Origin: Thamnocephalis sphaerospora
Lineage: Eukaryota > Zoopagomycota > Zoopagomycetes > Zoopagales > Sigmoideomycetaceae
NCBI GenBank assembly: GCA_003614735.1
Contig: KZ992621.1
Location: forward strand, 1 to 26,059
DNA: 26,059 nucleotides
Direction of reading: 5' to 3'
Shown here: piece by piece, positions 1 to 9,812 of the stretch
Layout of the letters: every line of letters begins with the position of its first letter
Numbering within the stretch: position 1 is the stretch's first letter
The notes under the pieces: model-generated
Database searches by the model: none
What the model saw: the letters and a program-made list of their open reading frames with translations, nothing else
Told to the model about the DNA's origin: nothing
Translations under genes and position numbers: made by a program

Positions 1-1354
1 CGTCGATGCAGCTGTAGCTAGAAGGGCCGCCGACGAGTCGCTTGGAAATACCGTGGCCGTACTCGTGGGCGATAATGGCATTGACAAGACTGCCATCGCG
101 GCGTCCCTTTGCTGCCATGTATATGCTAATGCCCAGGCGAGGCGCCTTTCCATCGGGCATCACCGAAAAAAAGGCGTTGTTGACCGCGCTTGTGTCGTGC
201 ACGTTCACAATGACTGCATCGCCTTCTTTGCCACCCTTGCCAAAGTTAGAGGTCTGAAAGTTACCGGCTGGCTCGTTAAACCCGTACATATACGAAATGT
301 CGTGCATGATGTTGCACATGTAGAAAGCATTGGTGACTGCAGCGGATTTGTACTCGTTTGGATCTCTGTTAATGTCCAGGTGATAGTCAAAGTCGAGCGT
401 TTCGGATTCCGGGCGGAAACCCGAGAAAGGACGCCCAAGACCGGGCCAGACCTGTGCCCAGGCGTTGTTGCCCACTGTGGAGTTTGTTACCGTGCCATTG
501 CCAAAGTCGTGCCAGCCGTAGGGCGAGGCTGCCTTGTGTGCCGGATCGACGACGAGTGTTCGGCCGGATATCTCTGGGTCAATATCACCAAGCTGGACGA
601 CATTATAGCTCGCTCTGGCTGTAAGATCCGCCAGAGAAAGCACTCGCTTTCCATCGGCGGAGACGTGTGCGTAGAGGTGGCTCTCTTCCAGATTGGCGGA
701 CAGCTCCCAGGCAGCCTCGAGCGCACCACTCTTCATGTGGACGTATGCGACTTTGGCCGTGGCATCCTTAAACACGCCGGGCAGGCTGCCAAGCGAGTAT
801 TCGGTTTTCTTGCCGCTGGAACTACTCTGTGGCACCGCGGTAATCTTGCCGTCTCCTACCTGTACGCCAACATGCTTGAGTAGCGTGCGAAGCGCATGGT
901 CGGGTGTGGTAAAGTCGCCGATTTCCATAGACTGCAGCCTGCGCTTGGCCAGACTCGGGCCACGGTAGAAGCCATCACCATAGCTGGCTATACGATGGTC
1001 GCGGTCCACCTGTATCGTGATCTTTCCGTTGGAAACCTTTGTGCCATTGATAACTTGTGCGAGGAAAACATGCGTGACATCAATGCCCTCTGTGATGTAG
1101 GAATCTTCAACGACATAGTCTCCTGGCCGAATGTTGAGGTGAGTATGTGCAAACGCAAGGGCTGTATCCAGCGGCGTCTTGCCAGGTGCAGTATCTGCCG
1201 ACTGCTGCTTTAGCGTCTCGGAAAGCTCGCGCACTTTGTATATCGGTGGCGGGCCGGCACGGATCGACTGGATACGGTGATCCCGGGTAAAACAGATGTT
1301 TGCAGCACTGGCTACCACCAACGCCAGGAGAGCGAGGCGAGCTGAAAGATGCAT
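1..1354 (-). CDS. Fungalysin (M36) secreted metalloprotease, 3' end beyond the window
   Basis: Secreted zinc metallopeptidase of family M36. The frame is open from ATG 1354 to the window edge (451 codons, no intron seen, no stop reached). Residues 1-20 form a signal peptide (MHLSARLALLALVVASAA). The pro-region (about 20-220) includes a fungalysin/thermolysin propeptide-like segment with LNIRPGDYVVEDSY. The catalytic domain shows the family blocks GWHDFGNGTVTNSTVGNNAW, FDYHLDINRDPNEYKSAAV and NIMHDISYMYGFNEPAGNFQ. The zinc site HEYGHG lies at residues 430-435, close to its position in known fungalysins of about 630 aa, so roughly 180 residues, including the third zinc ligand, lie outside the window. 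The family cleaves external protein for nutrition or host interaction after autocatalytic removal of the propeptide. Two GATAA boxes upstream could mean nitrogen control (inference). The partial state is caused by the window edge, not by a break. Confidence 0.95.
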   Translation of the reverse strand, partial: MHLSARLALLALVVASAANICFTRDHRIQSIRAGPPPIYKVRELSETLKQQSADTAPGKTPLDTALAFAHTHLNIRPGDYVVEDSYITEGIDVTHVFLAQVINGTKVSNGKITIQVDRDHRIASYGDGFYRGPSLAKRRLQSMEIGDFTTPDHALRTLLKHVGVQVGDGKITAVPQSSSSGKKTEYSLGSLPGVFKDATAKVAYVHMKSGALEAAWELSANLEESHLYAHVSADGKRVLSLADLTARASYNVVQLGDIDPEISGRTLVVDPAHKAASPYGWHDFGNGTVTNSTVGNNAWAQVWPGLGRPFSGFRPESETLDFDYHLDINRDPNEYKSAAVTNAFYMCNIMHDISYMYGFNEPAGNFQTSNFGKGGKEGDAVIVNVHDTSAVNNAFFSVMPDGKAPRLGISIYMAAKGRRDGSLVNAIIAHEYGHGISKRLVGGPSSYSCID

Positions 1355-2673
1355 GCTGGAGAGATGGGCAGAGGCTGAATGCGAAGGGGTCGTTACTTTT
1401 GGTGCTGCCCAGCGGGGCTAGCGGCTGGGCAAGAGGCTACGCAGCAGACACGTAGGTGGCGGCGGGGCGGGCGCAGTGGCGCTGGCCGAACCTCTCGGAA
1501 TTCGTAACGGGCAAAAAGATAAACGCTGATAATGTTGCCTCGGCGTGGCACGCTGCTAGCTACATTGTTTCTTTATGAAAGATTCGTCCAGGAACACGCT
1601 GCATCAATGTGCACGTCTTGTGCATTCACGCGGATGGACACATTGCCCGAATGAAATGCCTCGTCGCCTATTAAGGGCGCGTTTGTTTGAAAAGCATATG
1701 CAGTAGGATCCCCGATAATGCCACCAACGTGTTCGCTTTCGCCAATACACTGCGGCTCGTCCCGTGTTTCGCACTTGCATTCAGTTGGCCTTCTCCAAGT
1801 CAAGATCATCGGCACGTGTGCCAAAGCATCCCGCTGCTGTGTGTCAGTCTTTACTGCGCGGAGGGCCTTTTAACCGGCAGCAAATGCCATCCACCCCGTC
1901 ACATGTATCATTCTGACACTGCAGAGAATGCCCAATTTTGTCCTGGCCAAAAGCAAAGATACGCTAATCGGTGGTTGTAGTCTTCTAAGAGCAGCAGGTC
2001 ATGTTGCTACCATACACTGTCGCCTATGCGCGACAGCCTCCTTTACCAATTGTAGAGTGCCGAGCCGGCACATAGCTCTGTTTGCTCGACTAGGACTACC
2101 ATCGTACTTTCCGAGTCGACTAGTTATGGCCAAGTGGCACGTTTTCCAGGACATACGCGGCGCTTTATCAGCGCCGCGACCATCTATGTGCTTGCGTTTA
2201 CCAGACACGAGCATGCTCTGTTACACCATAGGCTGGCTCGGCTTTCAACACCATGCTATTTCAAGGGCGGCTATTCTTGGAAAGTTGGCAGGTCTTTAAA
2301 ACTGCTAGCCATGGCTATGCGCACGTTTCGCTGTCGCGCTAAGCGTAGGCTGTCCGTATGTGGGCTACATCAGACCAATGTGTGAATCGCTCGCTATATT
2401 ACTACAAGTGGCAGTGCTTGGGGCTGCGTGTAGCCAGCGTGACTAATGCCGCTGCGGAGCTGACTAATGCTTCGCACGGTAGACTCTGCCACCGGTACTA
2501 CATCCGCCGAACAACCCGGATTTGTACTAGCGCACTGGCGTTGGCGGGGTTTTCCCGGTTCAATGACGTTGCCAGTCGTGTCTTTATTAACTGCACGGCT
2601 CACTGACTGGACACGCTCTGTTCCTCAATCGCCAGCTCAACATACCACTATCGTCACATACGCAATCTCTACA
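1355..2673. other. Intergenic region between divergent fungalysin and methyltransferase genes
   Basis: About 1.3 kb without a gene I can support. Open frames here are short, mostly lack ATG starts, and show no recognisable protein sequence. The stretch next to 1354 should hold the fungalysin promoter, and the stretch next to 2674 the methyltransferase promoter, since the two genes diverge. No TATA box is evident for the fungalysin. Apart from the paired GATAA boxes listed separately I see no repeats or structured RNA. Confidence 0.6.
1518..1532 (+). promoter_or_regulatory. Paired GATAA boxes upstream of fungalysin
   Basis: Two GATAA motifs start at 1518 and 1528, in the same orientation and 10 bp apart (one helical turn), 164-178 bp upstream of the fungalysin ATG. 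GATA factors of the AreA/Nit2 type bind such sites in fungi and activate extracellular protease genes under nitrogen limitation. Binding here is inferred from sequence only. Confidence 0.3.
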
Positions 2674-3556
2674 ATGTCAACTCCAGAACGCAAGGATCCC
2701 ACTGGTGCGGCAATGGCAATTGGCGACTCTATGCTGCAACGCGCTGGTTAACGTGACTTGCGACTGGTAGACTGGGACAAGCTATGGCGCGACGGCAGGA
2801 CGCCTTGGGACCAGGGCGGTGTCACGCCAGCACTGAAAGAGCTGCTGGAGGAGGACCTAGCAAAAGTGCCAGACTTTCCAAGCACTGGTCGCGTTCTGGT
2901 GCCAGGCTGCGGTGGGGTAAGTGTCGCCTGCATACGTAATCTGTGCTGTTATCATCAGATGGCTAACGGCGACCACAGGCCCATGATGTGTTTTACCTGG
3001 CTACACGCGGCTACCAGGTTGTCGGCGCAGACATCAGTCCGACCGCCATGGATCATTGCCGCGAGGTGGGCACGCGGTAATGTTAGCCGCAGTTACCACA
3101 GTAATATGCTAACCGTGCCGTGTCGACACTCTTTAGGAGGCTAGCCGTAACGGCATCACCGGCGTTGAGCTGATTACTTGCGACTTTTTCACGGAAGATC
3201 TTGGCCAGTTTGATATTGGCTTTGACTACACGTAGGTTGCATGCATCAGTAGAGCGAGCAGCCAGCGACTAACAGGTATAATACGCGTTAGTTTCCTGTG
3301 TGCCCTTCCGCCGCCAATGCGTAATGACTGGGGGAAGCGGCAAGCAGAACTAGTGCGCCCCGGTGGCCATCTGATTACGCTCATGTTCCCGCTGGATGCG
3401 TCTCGGGAAGGCGGCCCGCCATACGCGCTCACTGTCGAGCTATACCACACGCTGCTGGATGCCAACTTTGAGCTAGTGTACGAGAATGCTTCTCCGCGTT
3501 CGCCTGCCGAACGAGAGGGCAAGCAGCGCATGGCAGTGTGGCGCCGTCGCTCGTAG
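2674..3556 (+). CDS. TPMT-family SAM-dependent methyltransferase, five exons
   Basis: Predicted S-adenosylmethionine-dependent methyltransferase of the thiopurine/thiol methyltransferase (TPMT) family, 207 aa, probably cytosolic. Exons: 2674-2704, 2771-2916, 2979-3065, 3137-3231, 3292-3556; joined length 624 nt, with introns of 66, 62, 71 and 60 bp. Family blocks in order are WDKLWRDGRTPWDQGG (12-27), the SAM-binding motif I VLVPGCGGAHD (52-62), GYQVVGADIS ending in the acidic ribose-binding residue, then FDYTFLCALPPPMR and LVRPGGHLITLMFPLD. Introns 2 and 4 contain CTAAC branch-like sites; introns 1 and 3 have weak donors (GTGCGG, GTGGGC). The 31-nt first exon is inferred: without its intron, the upstream ATG frame hits TAA at 2749-2751. 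The substrate cannot be told; fungal and plant relatives methylate thiols or halides. It converges with the antiporter gene. Confidence 0.87.
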
Positions 3557-4135
3557 ACCGACGCGTCCTTGTGAATAAACCCGCTGTAATGCACTGTTGA
3601 ACATGAAAACATTAGAGGCAAAAGCCAGCAGCGGCAGCAGCCGGCACAGTCTATCTAATAATGTGTACAGTCGCCGTGCATACAGCACAGAGCGACGTGC
3701 ATAAGCAAACAGGGTGTGCCTAATTGAACGGCGATAGAATACAGAAATGCACAGGGCACGCGCGCTAAACACTGGGCGCGCGTGCACAATCAGGCCGGCC
3801 GGAGATCGGTCGTGCTCTACTACATTATGGAGAATGCCAGCACGCAACACAGTGCAATGTGGCCAACAGTTCGCAAAACCAGCACTACTCATCCAAAGCA
3901 GCATGGACAACAATAACCCAGAAAACAGCCTACACGAACGCGCGCAACAGCAAAATGGAAATAGTTTGCCAGTCGACAGCCTATACACATGCGCTGCAAG
4001 CCATACACCAGGCTGCAGCGGCGGATGAGACAGGAGAAGATGGAAAAGTGGGCGATGGGGGGTACAAAAGTCGGCGACTTGCGCCGTCGCCATGGTCCAG
4101 AGATGTGCATTAGACTTGGCGGCACGAGCCGGCAT
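3557..4135. other. Convergent 3' intergenic region
   Basis: About 580 bp between the 3' ends of the methyltransferase (plus) and the Kha1-like gene (minus). It must hold both 3' UTRs and polyadenylation regions. Open frames on either strand show no family resemblance and run across the flanking genes, so I treat them as chance. The antiporter stop (TAA, 4138-4136) sits in an AT-rich ATTTAAAT context. Confidence 0.6.
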
Positions 4136-6769
4136 TTAAATGGCAGACTCGTCGAACGGCAGCGGGCCACGCACCACCAGCATGCTGGCACGGCAGCCAG
4201 CGCTGAGCAGCTGCGCGGCCGTAGAGCCCAGCAGGCCTGCGGCTGGCTCGGCACCAGTGTGGTCGCCACGGCCGATGATGGTGACATCGCGACGGCTCAG
4301 TCCCTTGGTGCGTGCGACGGCATCAGCGCGTGCCTCGGCGGCGCCCATGGTCACGTCCACAACCTGCACACGATGGTGCAGATCGCCAAAGAGAATCTGA
4401 TCGGCCGACTCGGGGATGACTTCGCCCGGCGAGTGGTAGCGCACCACGGTGGCCATCACGCCGTTACGCGCCATCGCGCTGGCCAACTCCACGGCACGCC
4501 GATCGTCGTCACCGCCAAAGAAGAAGGTGACGGCACGGCCAGCCTGGCCAAAGACAGACGGCAGCTCGTCGTTGTCGTCGTCGTCGCCCTTCTCCTGGCT
4601 GGCACGCTGAGCCTTGGTGTCCACCGAACCGTTGTCTGGCGTGCTATGGGCCGTCGGATCAGCCGTACCCACGGCGACCGAGGTGATGGTGTGCGGCGCC
4701 GGTGGTGTGCTCATCATCGAGTCGCGCGTCTTGTCGTCCAGCTTGACGGTGACCGAACCGTTACCAAGGCCGTGGTCGATGAGCACGGCACAGGTGCACG
4801 GCACAGACTCAAACACGCCCTCAATGAATGCCGACTGGTTCGGATCGCGGCCCAGAAACTCGATGGTGTTTAGCATCTCCTCCTTGGGAATAATCTCTTC
4901 GGCAGCACCGCCGTCGTTGGTGGCAGCAATCGTCCACGGCACCACAACCAGACCAGCGTCAATGTCCATGGCGTGGTCGGCCACAGCGTTGGGGTAGCCA
5001 GGCATGTCCGAGACGGTCATGGCAGCGTCCACGGTGATGCCGCTCAGCTGACCAAAGGCACGCAGCACATTGCTGACCGGGTCGTGACGGATAATCTCGT
5101 TGACTTCTTGTCCGCGCATCACAGCCGACTCACGCTGACCGAGCTCGACCAGACGCAGTGCGTGCACCACCGGGATGCCACCCGTGGTCTTGCGGCGGCG
5201 CGGTGCAAGCACACGCATCAGCTGCATGATAGCGGGCACCTGGCGCATCCGGCTAAGGCAGACCAGCAGTTCGTTGTTGACGGCGCCACTGATGGTACCG
5301 GTGGGCGATGCGGCGCGGCTGTTGGCACGCGTGATGCCCTTGACCGTGCGCCAGTAGCGCGGCGGATACAGTGCCATGACGATGGGCGTCGTGATAAAAG
5401 TGGTGACGAGCGCCATAAGCACCAGAATGGCAAACACCTTGCGGTCAATGACGCCGGCCTGCAGACCCAAGTTGAGCACAATGAGCTCGACAAGACCCTT
5501 GCAGTTCATGAGGAAGCCGACAGTGGCCGCCTCACGCCAGGTCATGCCAGAAAGCTTGGCCACGCTGGTGCAGCCGATCACCTTGCCGCCAATAGCCACG
5601 ACAATGACGAGCACGACCATGCCCCAGGCCTTGCCATCGTTGAGCAGGCCAATCTCGGTGTTGAGACCGGACAGGGCAAAGTACAGCGGCAAAAAGATGA
5701 TGGTGATCATATCCTCGATCTTTTCCGTAAGCTTGACGGCGAATCCACCCTCGTGCGGCATGATCACGCCAATAACGAAGCCGCCAAAGATAGCGTGGAT
5801 GCCCAGAGCGTCGGTGAAGAAGGCGCTGACAAAGACCATGAGGGTGACGGCGGTGACGACCAGCTGCGAAGGGCCAATTTCGGGATTGTAGAAGCGCTTG
5901 AGGAAGTAGCGCACAAACAGCGGGCGCACCACCAGAATGAGGAAGAGCACGTAGCCAATGCCCACCAGCAGAATGTACACAGTGTTGATCGGAGCGCCGG
6001 CATTAATGATGGCAATGACGAGCGCAAGCAGGCACCAGGACACGGCATCGTCGACAGCAGCAGCGGAAATGGTGATGGAGCCGACGTGCGTCTTGAGCAG
6101 GCTCAGCTCGGAGAGAATACGAGCCAGTACCGGGAAAGCGGTAATAGACATGGCAATACCGCAGAAGAGCAGGAAGCCGCCAAAGCCCTTGGTGTGATAC
6201 GACTCGTCCAGCTGCCAGTAGAGTGCATACGACACACCAACACCAGCGCCAAACGGCAGCGCCATACCGGCCAGCGAAATGCCAAGTGTGCGGCGTGCAG
6301 ACTTGATGAGCATGGCTGGATCCAGTTCAAGACCAACCAGGAACAGGAAAAAGACCAGACCAAAATTGGCCACCAGGTTGATAAAGGGCAGCGACTCCTT
6401 GGGAAACAGATTGTCACTGAAGCTAGGAATGCGGCCCAGAGCTGTTGGGCCCAGCAGAATGCCGCCAATCACCTCGGCAATTACGCGTGGCTGCCGCAGA
6501 TACGACAGGGGATATTGCAAAAGCCGACATATTATAATAATCACCGCGGCCTATGGTAGCAGAGGAAGCGTGTGAGCACCCAGAACCCAACAACCGGAAC
6601 ACGCAGGTGCCGCACATCAACGCCCACGCTAGTGCAGGTACTACACCCATCCGACAGACGCCCGCAGCGCGCTACATACCTGCACCAGGAACAGCGGCAG
6701 GGGATTGCCAGAGTTGAAGTGAATGGGGTTCTGGCCACCAATGATGCCACCAAGGTCGGTTCCAGCCAT
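4136..6769 (-). CDS. KHA1: Kha1-like K+/H+ antiporter (CPA2) with C-terminal Usp-like region
   Basis: Predicted K+(Na+)/H+ antiporter of the CPA2 family, 834 aa (yeast Kha1 is about 870 aa). Exon 1 is 6769-6680 (30 codons, ending in LPLFLVQ) and exon 2 is 6550-4136. The 129-bp intron 6679-6551 has a GTATGT donor and a CCATAG acceptor. Splicing restores the usual family start: a short soluble head, then AAVIIIICRLLQYPL, then RQPRVIAEVIGGILLGPTAL. About a dozen hydrophobic segments cover residues 24-430. The CPA2 ion-binding signature AAAVDDAVSW has its Asp pair at 197-198. The soluble tail has two Usp-like segments, near 455 (NNELLVCLSRMRQVP) and near 697 (RAVTFFFGGDDDRRAVELA), joined by a low-complexity acidic linker. 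The yeast relative acts in the Golgi in K+ and pH homeostasis; the compartment here is inferred. An in-frame TAG lies 14 codons upstream of ATG 6769. Confidence 0.95.
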
Positions 6770-6814
6770 GTTCACCTGGGGCGCAGATGACAGCGTAGAC
6801 GGTGTGACGGTGAG

Positions 6815-7145
6815 CTAACGGACGCGAGTAACTAAGCAGGCAGGCAGGCAGGCAAATAGGTAGGCCGCGTCGGCGTCAGCTACAGGTAATAAGAGCGGAA
6901 AGAAGGAAAAGTAGGAAAGAAAAGTTTGCCAAGCACAGCTAGCAGCACCAGTGAGGAGAATATCAATCGCAGGCAGCAATCCACACAAAGACCACGTGGA
7001 CAGACAAAATGGAATAGTGACGTTATGGCGAGTTGCAGGAAAGAAGCCGCAAAGCGACAACAGACTTGCTGTTTATAGCAGGACCACGTTCTGCAAACTC
7101 GTGTGCTTGGCGATTGGTGGGTGATCTACCGGTTCGCTTACTCAC
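6815..7145 (-). other. Candidate 5'UTR intron of the Kha1-like gene
   Basis: On the minus strand, a near-consensus donor CAG|GTGAGTAAG starts an intron at 7145. An acceptor-like CCGTTAG ends at 6815, 45 nt before ATG 6769. The intron would be 331 bp, longer than the coding introns. The donor is strong; the acceptor is chosen by position only. Joining these ends would place a TGA just upstream of the main ATG, so this would be leader rather than coding sequence. Confidence 0.4.
6836..6854. repeat. (GCAG)n microsatellite
   Basis: Four full GCAG units plus GCA, perfect. It lies inside the candidate 5'UTR intron of the antiporter gene, near its acceptor. Confidence 0.9.
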
Positions 7146-7377
7146 CTGAGCGTGGCAACGGTTTTAGGCACGGCAGACGTATTGGTCAGAGAAGAGAACA
7201 AGCTAGGGAGAAAATCGGAAAATGTCACGAGTCTGTGGTTGTCCGCACGCACATAAGCGGTGGAGCAGGGCCAGGATAAGGAGGAGAATAGAAGGAGAGC
7301 AGGGAAGACGGGCTGGAAGATACACACTCTCACGATCGGACACTGTGCAGCCATCTGTTTTGCCGATAGTGAGGGCG

Positions 7378-7385
7378 CTTTTATA
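7378..7385 (-). promoter_or_regulatory. TATA box, probably of the Kha1-like gene
   Basis: TATAAAAG on the minus strand. Transcription would start near 7350. Downstream lies a pyrimidine-rich leader (CT-rich around 7325-7265), typical of fungal 5' UTRs, and then the strong splice donor at 7145. All point toward the antiporter gene. An upstream ATG at 7354, only 24 nt from the box, opens a frame of 70 codons that stops at the donor; it may fall at or before the transcription start. Confidence 0.45.
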
Positions 7386-7772
7386 GCCCCGCTGAGACAG
7401 GCGCCTCCTAATTCGGGCTACCTCGCACACAGAGCTGGTCCCGCGTCGGAGCTACGACTTCCGCATTCTCGCCATCCTGGACGGCTTGCGGTGGACCCTC
7501 TTTTCATGCCGGTGCGACCGCGCGGCAACCGCCAGCAGCGCTGCTCGAGACCGCGTTGGCTTGTCCAACCATGGCTACGGGTTGACGACGTATCTGGTCG
7601 CAGTCACCGCAGCCGCAGCCACCGCAGCCGCAGCGGTAGCAGTCGCATCGTAGAGCGGAGAGGGATGCATTTGCCGATAGAGCAGGAATCTTCCATACAT
7701 GATCCACATTGCGGCATGGAAAAACAGGGACCTTTGCCGACCGCACACGCCGTCGTGGAAGGCAACGCAAGG

Positions 7773-7796
7773 GCACGCACGCACGCGCGCGCGCGC
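7773..7796. repeat. (GCAC)3(GC)6 compound microsatellite
   Basis: Three GCAC units run directly into six GC units. The alternating purine-pyrimidine tract is of the kind that can form Z-DNA. Confidence 0.85.
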
Positions 7797-8754
7797 CAGC
7801 TGGGCAAGCCGTGCAGCTACCGCAGACTAGCACGGCGACATGCTTTGATGGCTGGTCTACGGTAGCCTTGCTGCTGGGTCAGCTAGTGTCGCTTATTATG
7901 GTAGTGCTTGTGGCCAGATCCGCCAAACCCCCTCTTGTATAGTCCCGACAAGATCAGTGCTAGTGGTAGCAATAGCAGTGAAAGTAGCAGTATTAATAGC
8001 AACAGCAACAGCATGGAACAACATCATCGATCATGCTGAGCTGGCCTGCCTTGTCAGCGTGGACTGCTGCACTGCGGGCTGCCAGATTGTCTGAGCGCGA
8101 TGGCAGCCAAGGCGGTCCAATGTCCGTAATGTATCCATATGCAGCGCACCACGTCATTCCCTGCTGAGATTGGTGGTGATACGTACAAATGCGTGCGCCA
8201 CCTTCGTCTGCCACCTATACGTCGCGGCAGCATGCCGTTGGATGAGCAGTGAGGATCCGTATTAACAAAGAATGGAGATGGGGATGTGGCCAAAAGTTGG
8301 CGCCGCGTCAACGTAGTTGCGGTGGGCACCTATGAGATGAATGGCGGCCTTCCTAATGGAGCAAACCGGAGAAAAGAGGGACCTTCCGAGGTGTCCCGCG
8401 TCCATGAGCACCACCACCAAGAGCGGCGGCGGTGTCACGCCAGCATGTATCATATGCGCGCAACCAGTCGAACGAAAGCGGCGATGCTGGAGACGACGGG
8501 TGCTGTGGCGCCAATGCTGTGGCGGAGGATGCACGGCTGCGTAGGCCATCTGCCGTGCGCTACCATGGCCTTTGCCGTATGCATGCTGTTTGGTAGCGTG
8601 AACCACCACCACTGCCACCATCATCATGGTTGCCAGCGTACCCGGACGCGCCTCAACCAAGCAACGGCCTCTTTGATCTCGCTTGTCTTTTGCGCACCGC
8701 GTGTGCTACGGCTGACAGATTGCCATTCGTTCAACAGAGGCGACACACACGAGT

Positions 8755-8799
8755 ATCATCGTCGTCGTCGTCGTCGTCGTCGTCGTTGTCATCGTCGTC
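8755..8799. repeat. (GTC)n trinucleotide repeat
   Basis: Eight perfect GTC units (8761-8784) are flanked by ATC and GTT variants. It reads as poly-Ser on the plus strand and poly-Thr or poly-Asp on the minus strand, but no supportable gene surrounds it. Confidence 0.9.
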
Positions 8800-9436
8800 A
8801 TGGTCCATCGACGCCACAAACACTGCTTCACCCTGGCCATAACTGCACGCGTCGTTGTCCACGTGCCAAGCACAAAACTAGGGTGGCAAGTGTCGAGTCC
8901 AATGTGGTTGGTGTCCATCCGTGCAACGCGTGCGTGAACCACCATGCACACACACGCACACGACCATCATGCGACAGCAATAGCGATGACGAGGTTCAAG
9001 GTGACTTGATGCGGCACACGTACGCCCATGCTGTGTCTGTAACCTTAGGCCATCTTATCCATCCATCGTAAAAGAGGGTGCCACGTACAAGCATTTGCCC
9101 GCGCCGCATTCGACGCGTATCTCCGCCAAATGGTCGGCGTCACTGCGCCGCAGTCCGACTGCAGTGGCCGCACGACAGTGCCAACGCCCGAGACGACGGG
9201 GCGTCGGCATTCCCCAGTGTGCATGATAGACGATAGTAACGGCGCTTATGCGGTGATACGCCACCGGTCTAGCCATGACGACACGGCCGGCGACCTGGGC
9301 ACAGTGTAGCGGTTGGGCAAGGCATGCAGTGACTGCCGATATCAGCAGGGTAACACAATCTACACGCAGATGGACAAGCGGGGTACCATCTTGCCGAGCG
9401 CACGTCATCGTCGCGTTCGCCTGTATTAGCAACGGA

Positions 9437-9460
9437 AGCAGCAGCAGCAGCAGCAGCAGC
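9437..9460. repeat. (AGC)8 trinucleotide repeat
   Basis: Eight perfect AGC units. On the minus strand it reads as a run of CTG (Leu) codons at the head of an open frame that has no ATG at that point. Confidence 0.9.
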
Positions 9461-9604
9461 ACGAGCGTACGTACTACCAGCAGCGACTAGGCCTGGATGG
9501 GAAAAGGCCGGAACAAATACTTTCCAGGGTGCTCTCTGTGTGCGCTATTTTTTCCGGTCACGACGCTTAGTTTGCACGGTGTACAGAAAGCGGCCAAGTG
9601 GCAG

Positions 9605-9614
9605 TTTATATAAA
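9605..9614. promoter_or_regulatory. Palindromic TATA-like element
   Basis: TTTATATAAA is a perfect palindrome that could serve as a TATA box on either strand. No confirmed gene starts within 200 bp. To the left on the minus strand lies the CTG-repeat-headed frame ending at 9055. Confidence 0.25.
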
Positions 9615-9812
9615 GCTTGCACGTGAACGGATAGCATGGCGAGAGTGTAAGCTGCTCGTACAAAGGTACGCCACCATGCGCATGCATGAGATAGATAGAG
9701 CGTGAGTGGCGGCAAGGACAGTGCGCGATGGCACCGTGGTAAGTCGACGCAGGCTGCACCGGCAAGTGCACGTGAGCAGACCTGCGGCGATCAAGGATAC
9801 CTGCGTGCCGCA

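Noticed and set aside
53-883. 276-codon plus-strand frame
   Set aside because: Antisense to the fungalysin coding sequence, starts at GTG, and has no family resemblance; the minus strand encodes the clear M36 motifs.
2744-2770. A 27-bp intron to bypass the TAA in the methyltransferase
   Set aside because: Too short for splicing and would not restore a better N-terminus; the 66-bp intron keeps frame and matches the sizes of the other introns.
3989-4873. 294-codon plus-strand frame
   Set aside because: Antisense to the 3' part of the antiporter gene, with an Arg/His-rich product and no domain.
4973-6559. 528-codon plus-strand frame
   Set aside because: Exact antisense shadow of the antiporter gene, with a His/Asp/Gln-rich product typical of the reverse of hydrophobic codons.
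7260-7865. 201-codon plus-strand frame
   Set aside because: Starts at GTG and overlaps the probable promoter and leader of the antiporter gene on the other strand; Arg-rich low-complexity product.
8286-9071. 261-codon plus-strand frame
   Set aside because: Starts at GTG, runs through a GTC microsatellite, and its product is His/Arg-rich without any recognisable pattern.
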